From assembly GCF_001668725.1 (NCBI RefSeq), contig NZ_LZKL01000089.1, positions 1 to 64,000 on the forward strand: a DNA stretch of 64,000 nt. The letters run 5' to 3'. The translations under genes and the position numbers were made by a program. Position 1 is the first letter of the stretch, and each line of letters begins with the position of its first letter. Origin of the DNA: Mycobacterium sp. E787. Its GTDB lineage: Bacteria; Actinomycetota; Actinomycetes; Mycobacteriales; Mycobacteriaceae. Positions 1 to 9,064 of this stretch are shown piece by piece. The notes beneath the pieces were generated by a model. The model did not search any database. It was not told the DNA's origin and saw only the letters and a program-made list of their open reading frames with translations.

Positions 1-197
1 ATCCCCGGCTCGAGGTTCAGCTTGCCGAGCGCCAGGTCGAATTTGGCGTTCTGCGCCTCCTCGAGCGTCATGTCGTCGCGCTCGAAGTAGGCGCAGCTGT
101 AGGTCTGGGTGGGGTCCAGGAACAGCCGGAAGAAGTCGTCCGAGAGATCGTAGTGTGCTTGCACATTCCCGAAATGCGGCGTGAGCTGCACAGACAT
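1..197 (-). CDS. pcaA: Cyclopropane mycolic acid synthase PcaA (5' part only)
   Basis: Only the first 65 codons lie in the window; the gene continues past its left edge. The start reads MSVQLTPHFGNVQAHYDLSD and is followed by FFRLFLDPTQTYSCAYFERD, the N-terminal signature of S-adenosylmethionine-dependent mycolic acid methyltransferases. From memory it is almost identical to M. tuberculosis PcaA (Rv0470c), which makes the proximal cyclopropane ring of alpha-mycolates. The SAM-binding loop lies outside the window. An AGAAAGG stretch about 14 bases upstream on the minus strand is a possible ribosome binding site. A second family member, cmaA2, lies at 29884-30804. The main alternative is a close paralogue of the same family. 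Confidence 0.9.
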   Translation of the reverse strand, partial: MSVQLTPHFGNVQAHYDLSDDFFRLFLDPTQTYSCAYFERDDMTLEEAQNAKFDLALGKLNLEPG

Positions 198-435
198 GAG
201 GTATTGAGCCTTTCTGTATCTCGGGTCCCGGGCTTCCCAGCGCCCGCGCGCCCCGGTTTACCCCCGATGCATCCCCTGCATGCTAGCCGTTAAGGCTGTC
301 CAAGTCGCATTTCAAGGCTTGGCTCTACGTCACATACCCGTCACAAGACGCGGGGGCGGATTGGTGGTGCGAACGGCGTGGGTCCACGGCCTTGAGGCGT
401 CAGCCCACGCCCACGTGAGGCGTCTTGGCGCCGCC

Positions 436-1137
436 TCACGGCTCTCGCGGCGGCAGGATCGGCGAGGGGTGCGGCTGCCCGCGGAACTTCTCCAGCGAGC
501 CGCCCGCCTCGACGATGCCGCAGATCGCGCTCCAGCTCAGCATGGTCAGGTAGTCGATCAGCTCGTCGGCGCTCATCCGCGGGTCGGAGATCCAGGAGTG
601 GGTGGCCAGTTGCACGCCGCCGACCATGATGTAGGACCACGTTTCCACCCCGCCCGTGTCCATCCCGGCCTCCTGCATGCGCCGGCGCAGCATCATCGCG
701 AGCATCCGGGCGATGATCCGCTCGGAGTCGGCGATCACCTTGCTCTTGGTCGGCGAGCTGTTGGCCATCACGAACCGATACGGCTCGGGTTCCTCCGCGA
801 CGGTCTCGACGTACACCCGGATGATCTCGCGGGTCAGGTCGAAGCCGTCGAGGTTGGACGTCAGCGCACGCGCCATGTTGGGGATCAGCGTCGACTGCGC
901 GAAGCGCATCAGTACCGCGGTGGTCAGGTCGTTCTTGTCGACGAAGTAGCGGTACAGCACGGTCTTGGAGACGCCGATCTCGGCGGCGATCTCGTCCATG
1001 CTCAGGAAGCGGCCGTGCCGGCGGATCGCCACGATCGTGCCGTCGACCAACTCGTTGCGGCGCTCCACCTTGTGTTGGTGCCAGCGCCGCTTGCGACCAT
1101 CCGTCTTGATGGTCGCGGCCGTTATCCGCTCTGCCAC
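436..1137 (-). CDS. TetR/AcrR family transcriptional regulator (Rv0472c-like)
   Basis: This 233-residue protein has an N-terminal TetR-type helix-turn-helix at about residues 42-68, with the core MDEIAAEIGVSKTVLYRYF followed by VDKNDL. The first 25 residues are basic. The C-terminal two thirds are helical, as in TetR ligand-binding domains, and end in a proline-rich tail. It is divergent from the DUF445 gene at 1271, with a 133-base shared upstream region, and sits beside pcaA, as Rv0472c does in M. tuberculosis. The ligand cannot be read from the sequence. Control of neighbouring lipid genes is a guess from position only. Confidence 0.88.
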   Translation of the reverse strand: MAERITAATIKTDGRKRRWHQHKVERRNELVDGTIVAIRRHGRFLSMDEIAAEIGVSKTVLYRYFVDKNDLTTAVLMRFAQSTLIPNMARALTSNLDGFDLTREIIRVYVETVAEEPEPYRFVMANSSPTKSKVIADSERIIARMLAMMLRRRMQEAGMDTGGVETWSYIMVGGVQLATHSWISDPRMSADELIDYLTMLSWSAICGIVEAGGSLEKFRGQPHPSPILPPREP

Positions 1138-1270
1138 TCTCGCCGCTTCCCACTCAATCGACGCCCCCGATACTACGGGTTACCGGGCCGGTTTAGGCGC
1201 ATGGGCTGCGGATGCTCGGGGGCCACAAGCAGGGCGGTAACACTAACTGCCCACGGCGATAGATGATGGT

Positions 1271-2656
1271 GTGGTGGTACACAGAGCCCCGGACAGAGCC
1301 GAAGCGCCGAGCCGGTCCGGCGTCCCGCCGTCGGACCCGGATCTGATCGCGCCCCCGGCCGGCAGGGCTCGACCGTCCCTCGCCGAATCCTTCGCCGGGG
1401 CCGATCCGGAGGCCGACGCGCAGCGACGGGCGGCGCTGCGCCGGATGAAGACGGTGGCGCTGGGTTTCCTGGTCGGCGCCACCGTGGTGTTTCTCGCCTG
1501 CCGGTGGGCGCAGGCGCACGGCGCCACCGCGGTCTGGGTCGGCTACGTCGGGGCCGCCGCCGAGGCCGGCATGGTCGGCGCGCTGGCCGACTGGTTCGCG
1601 GTCACCGCGCTGTTCAAGCACCCGCTCGGCATTCCCATCCCGCACACCGCGATCATCAAGCGCAAGAAGGACCAGCTCGGCGAGGGCCTGGGCACGTTCG
1701 TGCGGGAGAACTTCCTGTCGGCGCCGGTCGTCGAGACGAAGCTGCGCGACGCGCAGGTGCCCAGCCGGCTCGGCAAGTGGCTCTCGGAGCCCACGCACGC
1801 AGCCCGGGTGGCGAGCGAGACGGCGACGGTGTTGCGGGTGCTCGTGGAGCTGTTGCGCGACGAGGACGTCCAGCAGGTGATCGACCGGATGATCGTCCGC
1901 CGCATCGCCGAGCCGCAATGGGGTCCGCCCGTGGGCCGCGTGCTGTCCACCCTGTTGGCCGAAAACCGCCAGGAGGCGCTGATCCAGCTGCTGGCCGACC
2001 GGGCATTCCAGTGGTCGCTGAACGCCGGCGAGGTCATCCAGCGGGTGGTCGAGCGCGACTCCCCGAGCTGGTCGCCCCGCTTCATCGACCATCTCGTCGG
2101 TGACCGCATCCACCGCGAGCTGATGGACTTCACCGACAAGGTCCGCCGCAACCCCGACCACGAGTTGCGCCGTTCGGCGACGCGCTTCCTGTTCGAGTTC
2201 GCCGACGACCTGCAGAACGACGCGGAGACCATCGCCCGCGCCGAGGCGGTCAAGGAACAGCTGATGGCGCGCGACGAGATCGCCGACGCCGCGGCGACGG
2301 CGTGGCGGACGCTGAAAAGGCTGGTGCTCGAGGGTGTCGACGACCCGTCCAGCACGCTGCGCACGCGCATCGCCGACACCGTGGTCCGCATCGGGGAGTC
2401 GCTGCGCGACGACGCCGATCTGCGCGACAAGGTCGACAACTGGATCGTGCGGGCGGCCCAGCACCTGGTCTCCCAATACGGGGTGGAGATCACCGCGATC
2501 ATCACCGACACCATCGAGCGCTGGGACGCCGAGGAGGCCAGCCGGCGCATCGAGCTGCACGTGGGGCGCGATCTGCAGTTCATTCGGATCAACGGCACCG
2601 TCGTGGGGTCCCTGGCCGGGCTGATCATCTACGCCGTCGCGCAGCTGCTTTTCTAG
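1271..2656 (+). CDS. DUF445 family membrane protein (Rv0473-like)
   Basis: This 461-residue protein has a charged N-terminus of about 55 residues, two hydrophobic segments at roughly 60-110 (including KTVALGFLVGATVVFLACRW and the DUF445-typical AEAGMVGALADWFAVTALF), and a long charged helical central region. It ends with a membrane segment GTVVGSLAGLIIYAVAQLLF. This is the DUF445 (YjiN-like) layout; the biochemical role is unknown. I chose the GTG start because it gives the full charged N-terminus. The gene ends 10 bases before the palindrome that precedes the XRE regulator and appears to be a single transcription unit. Confidence 0.85.
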   Translation: MVVHRAPDRAEAPSRSGVPPSDPDLIAPPAGRARPSLAESFAGADPEADAQRRAALRRMKTVALGFLVGATVVFLACRWAQAHGATAVWVGYVGAAAEAGMVGALADWFAVTALFKHPLGIPIPHTAIIKRKKDQLGEGLGTFVRENFLSAPVVETKLRDAQVPSRLGKWLSEPTHAARVASETATVLRVLVELLRDEDVQQVIDRMIVRRIAEPQWGPPVGRVLSTLLAENRQEALIQLLADRAFQWSLNAGEVIQRVVERDSPSWSPRFIDHLVGDRIHRELMDFTDKVRRNPDHELRRSATRFLFEFADDLQNDAETIARAEAVKEQLMARDEIADAAATAWRTLKRLVLEGVDDPSSTLRTRIADTVVRIGESLRDDADLRDKVDNWIVRAAQHLVSQYGVEITAIITDTIERWDAEEASRRIELHVGRDLQFIRINGTVVGSLAGLIIYAVAQLLF

Positions 2657-2665
2657 GGGTGCTAA

Positions 2666-2701
2666 CAAGTGCTTGCAATAGCAAGCACTTGGTCGTACTC
2701 T
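2666..2701 (+). promoter_or_regulatory. Promoter overlapped by a perfect palindrome, upstream of the XRE regulator
   Basis: CAAGTGCTTGC (2666-2676) and GCAAGCACTTG (2681-2691) form a perfect 11-bp inverted repeat around the 4-base spacer AATA. The -35-like TTGCAA (2673-2678) lies inside the palindrome. The -10-like TACTCT (2696-2701) follows after exactly 17 bases. The geometry fits an operator that occludes the -35 element, most simply for autoregulation by the XRE protein 37 bases downstream. There is no T-run after the palindrome, which argues against it being only a terminator for the preceding gene. Confidence 0.6.
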
Positions 2702-2738
2702 GGGCGCGTAACGATCAGGCCCACCCGAGGAGTACGCG

Positions 2739-3158
2739 ATGCCGCCGGAGGAGAAACTCTCGGCCAAGGTGTCCACGGCGGCTTCCGAAGTGGCCTCCGA
2801 CCTCGGCAGCTTCATCCGGGATCTGCGGGAGAACGCGCAGGTCTCGGTGCGCCAGCTCGCCGAGCGGTCCGGTGTCAGCAACCCTTACCTGAGCCAGGTG
2901 GAGCGCGGATTGCGCAAGCCGTCCGCGGACGTCCTGAACCAGATCGCGAAGGCGCTGCGGGTTTCGGCCGAGGTGCTCTACGTGCGGGCCGGGATCCTCG
3001 AGCCCAGCGACAAGAGCCAGGTGCGCGACGCCATCATCACCGACACGGCGATCACCGAGCGGCAGAAGCAGATCCTGCTGGAGATCTACGCGTCGTTCAC
3101 CCAGCAGAACGAATCGATTGTGGAGGAGTGTCCGAGCGGATCCGACAGCGACGAGTGA
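2739..3158 (+). CDS. XRE-family helix-turn-helix regulator (Rv0474-like)
   Basis: This 139-residue protein carries a Cro/CI-type helix-turn-helix at about residues 22-78, with VRQLAERSGVSNPYLSQVER and the following GLRKPSADVLNQIAKAL being typical. A short acidic C-terminal helical region follows. M. tuberculosis Rv0474 in the same place is, as I recall, described as a copper-responsive repressor; that role is not visible here. A GAGGAG-like site precedes the ATG. The palindrome-overlapped promoter at 2666-2701 makes autoregulation likely. hbhA follows after 134 bases, so cotranscription is possible but unproven. Confidence 0.88.
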   Translation: MPPEEKLSAKVSTAASEVASDLGSFIRDLRENAQVSVRQLAERSGVSNPYLSQVERGLRKPSADVLNQIAKALRVSAEVLYVRAGILEPSDKSQVRDAIITDTAITERQKQILLEIYASFTQQNESIVEECPSGSDSDE

Positions 3159-3292
3159 TTGCCCTGTCAATCCGCGGGTCTTGACAATTCCCCCCGAATT
3201 CACCCCCAGGACTGACACTTGGCCCTTTTTTCAGATGAGAAGAAGTAGTAACCCCGATAGCAAGACAAATCATGAAAGGAAACACGAAGCAC

Positions 3293-3886
<594 letters not shown>

Positions 3887-3915
3887 TCCGGCACCGAGGC
3901 GAACTCGGTGAGATG

Positions 3916-3963
3916 ACGCTCGACTCCGAGTTGCCCTCCGGGGCGACTCGGAGTCGACGTTTT
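3916..3963 (+). terminator. Strong stem-loop terminator after hbhA
   Basis: The arms TCGACTCCGAGT (3920-3931) and ACTCGGAGTCGA are perfect complements. The stem extends inward through GCCC/GGGC across one G-U pair and outward through ACG/CGT with one bulged base. A short run of four T follows (3960-3963). It lies 30 bases after the hbhA stop, so it probably ends the hbhA transcript. Confidence 0.75.
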
Positions 3964-3989
3964 GCGGGCCGCCCGCATACCCTTATGGC

Positions 3990-4277
3990 GTGCCTCATGT
4001 AGTGAACACCGTCATGTGGGTCCTGCTTCTCGCCATCCTGGTGACGGCGGTGTACGCGTTTGTGCACGCGGCGCTGCAGCGGCGCGACGCATATACCGCC
4101 GCAGACAAGCTGACCAAACCCGTCTGGTTGCTCATCCTCGGCGGGGCCGTGGCGATGTCCTCCATCCTGTATCCCGTTTTCGGCGTGCTCGGCATGGCGA
4201 TCGCCGCGTGCGCGGCCGGCGTGTATCTGGTCGACGTGCGGCCCAAACTCCTTGAGATCCAGGGCAAGTCGCGCTAG
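3990..4277 (+). CDS. DUF2516 family small membrane protein (Rv0476-like)
   Basis: This 95-residue protein has two or three membrane segments: MWVLLLAILVTAVYAFVHAA near the N-terminus and WLLILGGAVAMSSILYPVFG plus the following hydrophobic stretch in the middle. A basic stretch (LQRRDAYTAADKLTK) lies between them. This is the DUF2516 pattern; function is unknown. The start is uncertain: GTG 3990 and GTG 4002 are both in frame. The secreted-protein gene at 4282 follows after 4 bases and deoC overlaps that, so the three probably form one operon. Confidence 0.8.
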   Translation: MPHVVNTVMWVLLLAILVTAVYAFVHAALQRRDAYTAADKLTKPVWLLILGGAVAMSSILYPVFGVLGMAIAACAAGVYLVDVRPKLLEIQGKSR

Positions 4278-4281
4278 CGGG

Positions 4282-4695
4282 ATGAAAGCCTTGCTGGCCG
4301 CGCCCGCGGTGGCGGTCGCGCTGCTCGGCTCGCCGGCGGCGGCTCCCGCTCGTGCCGACGCCACCCCCGCACCCCCCTTCATCGACCACACCCAGTGGGC
4401 GCACTGGAGCGGGCTGCCCAGCCTGCGGGTCTTTCCGACACCTTCGGGGCGGATGGCCGCCAGGCGGCCCTTCGTCGCCACCGACGCGGACGAGGCCTGG
4501 GGCGAGGTGCTGGCGCTGTCGCCGGACGCCGACACCGCCGGCATGCGCGCGCAGTTCGTCTGCCACTGGCAGTTCGCCGAGCTCGCCCAGCCGGGCAAGG
4601 CGAGCTGGAACCTGGAGCCCTGGCGCCCGGTGGTCGACGACGCCGAGATGTTCGCGACCGGCTGCAACCCCGGCGGTCCCGAAGAAGCGTTCTAG
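4282..4695 (+). CDS. Secreted DUF2599 protein (Rv0477-like)
   Basis: This 137-residue protein starts with MKALLAAPAVAVALLGSPAA, a cleavable Sec signal peptide, with likely cleavage near APARADA. The mature part contains the DUF2599 core with DHTQWAHWSGLPSLRVFPT and a C-terminal WNLEPWRP. Two cysteines, in FVCHWQF and ATGCNPG, could form a disulfide outside the cell. The ATG at 4282 is preferred to an upstream start because it begins exactly at the signal peptide. Its stop overlaps the GTG start of deoC by one base. Function is unknown. Confidence 0.82.
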   Translation: MKALLAAPAVAVALLGSPAAAPARADATPAPPFIDHTQWAHWSGLPSLRVFPTPSGRMAARRPFVATDADEAWGEVLALSPDADTAGMRAQFVCHWQFAELAQPGKASWNLEPWRPVVDDAEMFATGCNPGGPEEAF

Positions 4696-5387
4696 TGGCC
4701 GGCCACCCCACCCGGGCCCAGCTGGCGGCCCTGATCGACCACACCCTGCTCAAACCCGAGGCAACCCGCGCCGACGTCGCCGCCCTGGTCGCCGAGGCCG
4801 CCGAACTGGGCGTCTACGCGGTGTGCGTCTCGCCCTCGATGGTCCCGGCCGCCTTGGAGGCTGTCGACGCCGCCGCCGGGGCCGCCATGCCGGTGGCGGC
4901 GGTGGCGGGTTTCCCGTCGGGCAAGCACGTGTCGGAGGTCAAGGCGCACGAGGCCGCGCATGCGGTGGCGTGCGGGGCGGGGGAGATCGACATGGTCATC
5001 GACCTCGGCGCCGCGCTGGCCGGCGAGCTCGGCGCGGTGCGATCCGACATCGAGGCGGTGCGGGCCGCGGCGCCGCGGGCCGTGCTCAAAGTGATCGTCG
5101 AGTCGGCGGTGCTGCTCGGCCTCGCCGACGGGCGCCGGCTGGCGGACGTGTGTCGCGCCGCCGAGGACGCCGGTGCCGACTTCGTCAAGACCTCGACCGG
5201 GTTCCATCCCGCGGGCGGCGCGTCGGTGGCCGCCGTCGCCCTGATGGCCGGGGCCGTCGGCGGGCGGCTGGGGGTCAAGGCCAGCGGCGGCATCCGCACC
5301 GCCGCCGACGCGCTGGCCATGGTGGAGGCCGGGGCGACGCGGCTCGGCCTGTCGGCCACCCGCGCGGTGCTCGACGGCCTCGACTAG
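4695..5387 (+). CDS. deoC: Deoxyribose-phosphate aldolase DeoC
   Basis: The 230-residue TIM-barrel enzyme cleaves 2-deoxyribose 5-phosphate to glyceraldehyde 3-phosphate and acetaldehyde in nucleoside catabolism. The start contains IDHTLLKPEAT, typical of DeoC. The Schiff-base lysine lies in FVKTSTGF and the second active-site lysine in GVKASGGIRT. The start is a GTG whose G is the last base of the previous gene's TAG stop. This implies translational coupling to the secreted DUF2599 gene. It matches Rv0478 in order and size. Confidence 0.95.
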   Translation: MAGHPTRAQLAALIDHTLLKPEATRADVAALVAEAAELGVYAVCVSPSMVPAALEAVDAAAGAAMPVAAVAGFPSGKHVSEVKAHEAAHAVACGAGEIDMVIDLGAALAGELGAVRSDIEAVRAAAPRAVLKVIVESAVLLGLADGRRLADVCRAAEDAGADFVKTSTGFHPAGGASVAAVALMAGAVGGRLGVKASGGIRTAADALAMVEAGATRLGLSATRAVLDGLD

Positions 5388-5397
5388 CCGTCCCCGC

Positions 5398-6456
5398 TCA
5401 CACGTGGGCGAAGCAGGGGTCGGTGGTGTTGTCGTTGGGAATGCTGGCGTTCTGCGTCGAAAAGTGCGCTGACACACCGGTATCGGTGACCTGCACGCTG
5501 TCGGCGTGGATGCCCAGCGGGTAGTTTTTGGTGAATTGCGCGGTGAAGTCGTCCAGCGTCGACTGCACCGATTCCTTCGGCATGGTGAAGCCCAGCGCGT
5601 TGAAACTCACGATCTGCAGTTGCAGCCCGGTGCCCGACACCACCGGCTTGGCCGTGATGTTGTCGAGCATGCCCTTCAACTCGACCGTGCCGTCGGCCGG
5701 GTGAGTGGTCACGCTGTTGGTGACGAACGGCCCCAGCACCGGAATCGCGTTCTGCACCGACTGCTTGATGCCGTCACTGGTCCAGCTGATGGTGGCGTCC
5801 AGCGAGCCGATGGTGCCCTTCGAGTTGGCGGTCGACTGGAGCCGGACGTCGCGGATGTTGAGGTTGAGCTTCATGCCCTTGGCGTCGCGGATGTTGTTGC
5901 CGGCGGTCTGCACCGAGATGTTGGTGTAGTGCTTGGTCATCTGCTGCCACAGCATCAGCGGCGTCACGCCGAAGGAGGCGGTGGCCTGGTCCTTGACCTC
6001 GCACGCCACCGCCTCGGCGACCTTGGTGTCCGCCACGTGGCGGACGTACAGCTCGGCCCCGATCAGGCCCGCGACGATCAGCGCGAACACGATGATGCAG
6101 ATCAACAGGATGGACAGCGGGTCGCGAAGGAAGCGTCGTTTTCTTTTCACCGGTGCCGGCTCTTCGTTCGGAGTGGCCAGCTTCTCCGTCGGTCCCGCGG
6201 GCGGGATGGGCGGCGGCGCGTGGGGGGGCCGCGGCGGGTTCGGGTTCGCGACGCCCAACCTCTCTGTCTGGCCGGGTTGCTGGCCGGGTTGCTGGCCGGG
6301 CGCCAACGGCGGCGGGACCTGGCCCGGGCCACCGGTGCTGATGCGCTCGGTGGGCCGCTCAGTGGGGGGCTGACCGAACGGGCCTTGGCTGGCGGGACGG
6401 GCCCACGTCGACGGGCCCTCGTTGGGTGGTCCCTGCGGGCCTTGTGGGTTCGTCAC
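5398..6456 (-). CDS. Membrane-anchored DUF2993 protein with proline-rich N-terminus (Rv0479c-like)
   Basis: The 352-residue protein has about 105 N-terminal residues rich in Pro, Gly and Gln, including a GQQPGQQPGQ repeat, then a basic KRKRRFLRD stop-transfer sequence. One membrane helix follows (SILLICIIVFALIVAGLIGA, about 114-133). The remainder is an extracytoplasmic DUF2993 domain, the family that includes the mycobacterial mannan-elongation protein LmeA. A role in envelope glycolipid metabolism is an inference from the family only. The GTG start overlaps the stop of the upstream nitrilase gene by 4 bases, so the two are coupled. Confidence 0.82.
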   Translation of the reverse strand: MTNPQGPQGPPNEGPSTWARPASQGPFGQPPTERPTERISTGGPGQVPPPLAPGQQPGQQPGQTERLGVANPNPPRPPHAPPPIPPAGPTEKLATPNEEPAPVKRKRRFLRDPLSILLICIIVFALIVAGLIGAELYVRHVADTKVAEAVACEVKDQATASFGVTPLMLWQQMTKHYTNISVQTAGNNIRDAKGMKLNLNIRDVRLQSTANSKGTIGSLDATISWTSDGIKQSVQNAIPVLGPFVTNSVTTHPADGTVELKGMLDNITAKPVVSGTGLQLQIVSFNALGFTMPKESVQSTLDDFTAQFTKNYPLGIHADSVQVTDTGVSAHFSTQNASIPNDNTTDPCFAHV

Positions 6457-7295
6457 CCAACCGATTCTGCCCTATCCAGCTGAGCAAAGTCGGAGCGGTT
6501 ACGCAGCACCGCGATGCTGTCGCGGGCCGCGGCCACCCGGTCGACGTCGATGTCGGCGACCACCAGTTGCGGGCCGTCGCCGGCCGAGGCGACCACCTCG
6601 CCGAGCGGCGAGGCCACCAGGCTGCCGCCCACCCCGGTCGGGGCTCCCGCGCCGGAGCCCGACTTGGTCAGGGCGTCCGCGGGGTCGGCCTGGCCGACGG
6701 CGGCGACGTAGCTCATCGAATCGAGCGCCCGCGCCCTCGCCAGCAGCGTCCACTGCTCGAGCTTGCCGGGACCGGAGCCCCAGGACGCGCACACGACGAT
6801 CAGCTGGGCGCCGCGCCGGGCCAGCTCGGTGTAGAGCGCCGGAAACCGGATGTCGTAGCAAACGCTCAACCCGACCCGGACCCCGTCGACGTCGACCACC
6901 ACCGGCTCGCGGCCGGGCGCGACGGTGCGCGACTCGGTGAACCCGAACGCGTCGTACAGGTGGATCTTGTCGTAGTGGGTGTCCGGCCGGTTGGGGGCAC
7001 CCGGCCCGGCCACGATCAGCGTGTTGGTCACCCGCCCGTCGCCGGCGGGGGTGAACATGCCGGCGATCACGGTGATCCCGGATTCCGTCGCGATGCTGCG
7101 GACGCCGTTCGCCCACGGCCCGTCGATCGGCTCGGCGACCGGCGCCAGCGGGACGCCGAACCGGCACATGGTCGCCTCCGGGAAGACGACCAGCGTGGCG
7201 CCCGCCTCGGCGGCCCGGCGGGCGTAGTCGCCGACGAGCCGCAGGTTCGCCGCCGGATCGCTGCCACTGAGGATCTGGGCCAGCGCGATTCGCAT
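6453..7295 (-). CDS. Carbon-nitrogen hydrolase, nitrilase superfamily (Rv0480c-like)
   Basis: The 280-residue protein shows the nitrilase catalytic triad: Glu40 in FPEATM, Lys110 in YDKIHLYD, and Cys146 in SVCYDIRFP. The length and the RSDF-type C-terminus fit the Nit/omega-amidase branch, which removes amide groups from small metabolites (possibly deaminated glutathione- or glutamine-derived compounds). The exact substrate is unknown. The ATG at 7295 starts directly at MRIALAQ, the usual first beta strand. It lies in a minus-strand run with the DUF2505 gene upstream (23-base gap) and the DUF2993 gene downstream (4-base overlap). Confidence 0.88.
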   Translation of the reverse strand: MRIALAQILSGSDPAANLRLVGDYARRAAEAGATLVVFPEATMCRFGVPLAPVAEPIDGPWANGVRSIATESGITVIAGMFTPAGDGRVTNTLIVAGPGAPNRPDTHYDKIHLYDAFGFTESRTVAPGREPVVVDVDGVRVGLSVCYDIRFPALYTELARRGAQLIVVCASWGSGPGKLEQWTLLARARALDSMSYVAAVGQADPADALTKSGSGAGAPTGVGGSLVASPLGEVVASAGDGPQLVVADIDVDRVAAARDSIAVLRNRSDFAQLDRAESVG

Positions 7296-7318
7296 GGGCG
7301 CCAGCTTAGGCCCGGCGG

Positions 7319-7837
7319 TTAGGCGTTGTTGGCGATCCACTCCGCGGTCAGGCGCTGTTCCATAGCCACCAGCTCGGCCAACTGGGCGCCGATGAGCCGC
7401 TCCACCTTGCCGCCGATCAGTGGGACCCGCACCTTCACGGTGACGCAGTAGGAGATCCGGGCGCCGCGGGCGACGGGGAACAGCTCGCCGGTGCCCGAAA
7501 CGTGCACCGGGGTGCCCTCGATCGTGCCCGCGATCGACGCCGAGGCGATGCCGTCGGTGACCGGTCCCCACGTTTCTTCGCGTCTGACGCGGATGTCACC
7601 CCGGTGCAGCTGCTTGACGACGGCGGCCAAGTTGTGGCTGCGCACCACCTGCAGCGTGACCACCTCGACGGTGCCGTCGTCCCCGGACTCGCCGCCGATG
7701 CGCATCGACTCCAGCCTCGCCTCGTCGACGGGAATGTCGGCCAGCCTGGCGCGCCAATAGCCCTCCTCGTGGAAGGCCCGATGAACCTCTTCGACGCTCG
7801 CCTGGTAGTCGGCCGACAACTCGAATGAACGCGGCAT
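7319..7837 (-). CDS. DUF2505 family protein (Rv0481c-like)
   Basis: The 172-residue soluble protein begins MPRSFELSADYQASVEEVHR and has the alternating beta pattern of DUF2505, a family related to START/SRPBCC ligand-binding folds. No catalytic residues can be named. It is divergent from murB with only 26 bases between start codons, so their promoters must overlap or lie within the genes. It is probably cotranscribed with the nitrilase gene. Function is unknown. Confidence 0.8.
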   Translation of the reverse strand: MPRSFELSADYQASVEEVHRAFHEEGYWRARLADIPVDEARLESMRIGGESGDDGTVEVVTLQVVRSHNLAAVVKQLHRGDIRVRREETWGPVTDGIASASIAGTIEGTPVHVSGTGELFPVARGARISYCVTVKVRVPLIGGKVERLIGAQLAELVAMEQRLTAEWIANNA

Positions 7838-7863
7838 AGCTGGCCAGGCTACCGTTACGGGCC

Positions 7864-8982
7864 ATGAAACCGACCGGTGCCGGTTCGCTGTTCGCCGGTG
7901 CCCACGTCGCCGATGCGGCGCCGCTCGCGCCGTTGACCACGCTGCGGGTCGGGCCGGTCGCCCGGCGCCTGATCACCTGCACCAGCACCGAACAGGTGGT
8001 CGCCGTGCTGGGGCAGCTGGACGACGAGGCCCGCACGGGCGGCGGCGGGCCGGTGCTGGTGTTTGCCGGCGGCTCCAACCTCGTCATCGCCGACACGCTG
8101 CCCGAGCTGACCGCGGTGCGCCTGGCCGGTGACGCCGTCACCGTCGACGGCAACGTGCTTCGCGCGGAGGCGGGCGCCGTCTGGGACGACGTGGTGGTTG
8201 CGGCCATCGAGCACGGCCTGGGCGGGCTGGAATGCCTGTCCGGCATCCCCGGCTCGGCCGGGGCCACCCCCGTGCAGAACGTCGGGGCCTACGGGGCGGA
8301 GGTGTCCGACACCCTCACCCGCGTCCGGGTGCTGGACCGCCGCACCGGCGATGTGCGCTGGGTGCCCGCCGACGAGCTGGGCTTCGGCTACCGCACCAGC
8401 GCGTTCAAGCGGGCCAACCGCTCGGGCGGTGAAATCCCTTCCGTCGTACTGGAAGTGGAGTTCGCGCTGGACGCATCGGGCCGCAGCGCGCCGTTGCGCT
8501 ACGGCGAGCTGACGGCCGCGCTGAACGCGGCCAGCGGTGAGCGCGCGGACCCCGGTGACGTCCGCCGGGCGGTGCTGGCGCTCAGGTCGGCCAAGGGCAT
8601 GGTGCTCGACGCCGCCGACCACGACACCTGGAGCGTGGGTTCGTTCTTCACCAACCCGGTGGTCTCCCGCCAGGTGTACGAGCGGCTGGCCGATCGCGTG
8701 GACGGCCCGCTCCCGCACTACCCGGCGCCGGACGGCGTCAAGCTGGCCGCGGGCTGGTTGGTGGAGCGGGCGGGCTTTCACAAGGGCTACCCGGACCCCG
8801 AACCCGGCGGCCCGGAGGCGCCGTGCCGGCTGTCGACCAAGCACGCTCTCGCCCTGACCAACCGCGGCGGCGCGACCGCCGGGGACGTGATCGCGTTGGC
8901 CCGCACCGTGCGTGACGGAGTCCGCGCTGTGTTTGGTATCACACTGGAACCGGAGCCTGTCCTGCTCGGTTGCAGGCTTTAG
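7864..8982 (+). CDS. murB: UDP-N-acetylenolpyruvoylglucosamine reductase MurB
   Basis: This 372-residue flavoenzyme uses NADPH to reduce the enolpyruvyl group and give UDP-MurNAc in peptidoglycan synthesis. The FAD-binding motif GGSNLVIAD is at about residues 75-83. GIPGSAGATPVQNVGAYG and GYRTSAFK are typical, and the catalytic serine lies in VGSFFTNPV. The length fits the longer actinobacterial type. A TACCGT at 7850-7855 sits 8 bases before the ATG, so the mRNA may be nearly leaderless. It is next to lprQ, another cell-wall gene, as in M. tuberculosis Rv0482-Rv0483. Confidence 0.96.
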   Translation: MKPTGAGSLFAGAHVADAAPLAPLTTLRVGPVARRLITCTSTEQVVAVLGQLDDEARTGGGGPVLVFAGGSNLVIADTLPELTAVRLAGDAVTVDGNVLRAEAGAVWDDVVVAAIEHGLGGLECLSGIPGSAGATPVQNVGAYGAEVSDTLTRVRVLDRRTGDVRWVPADELGFGYRTSAFKRANRSGGEIPSVVLEVEFALDASGRSAPLRYGELTAALNAASGERADPGDVRRAVLALRSAKGMVLDAADHDTWSVGSFFTNPVVSRQVYERLADRVDGPLPHYPAPDGVKLAAGWLVERAGFHKGYPDPEPGGPEAPCRLSTKHALALTNRGGATAGDVIALARTVRDGVRAVFGITLEPEPVLLGCRL

Positions 8983-9064
8983 CCGCAAATTCCCGGAAGC
9001 GGCGCCCCGGCCTCGAATTGTCATGGCGGGGTAGGGGTCTTGTCTCACGGTATCTTTAACTGTC

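Noticed and set aside
1232..1252. Imperfect palindrome GGGCGGTAACACTAACTGCCC between the TetR gene and the DUF445 gene
   Set aside because: Only the outer bases match well; too weak to call a TetR operator without binding data.
3181..3186. TTGACA before hbhA as a promoter
   Set aside because: It is a perfect -35 hexamer, but no acceptable -10 lies 16-19 bases downstream, so I left it as a note only.
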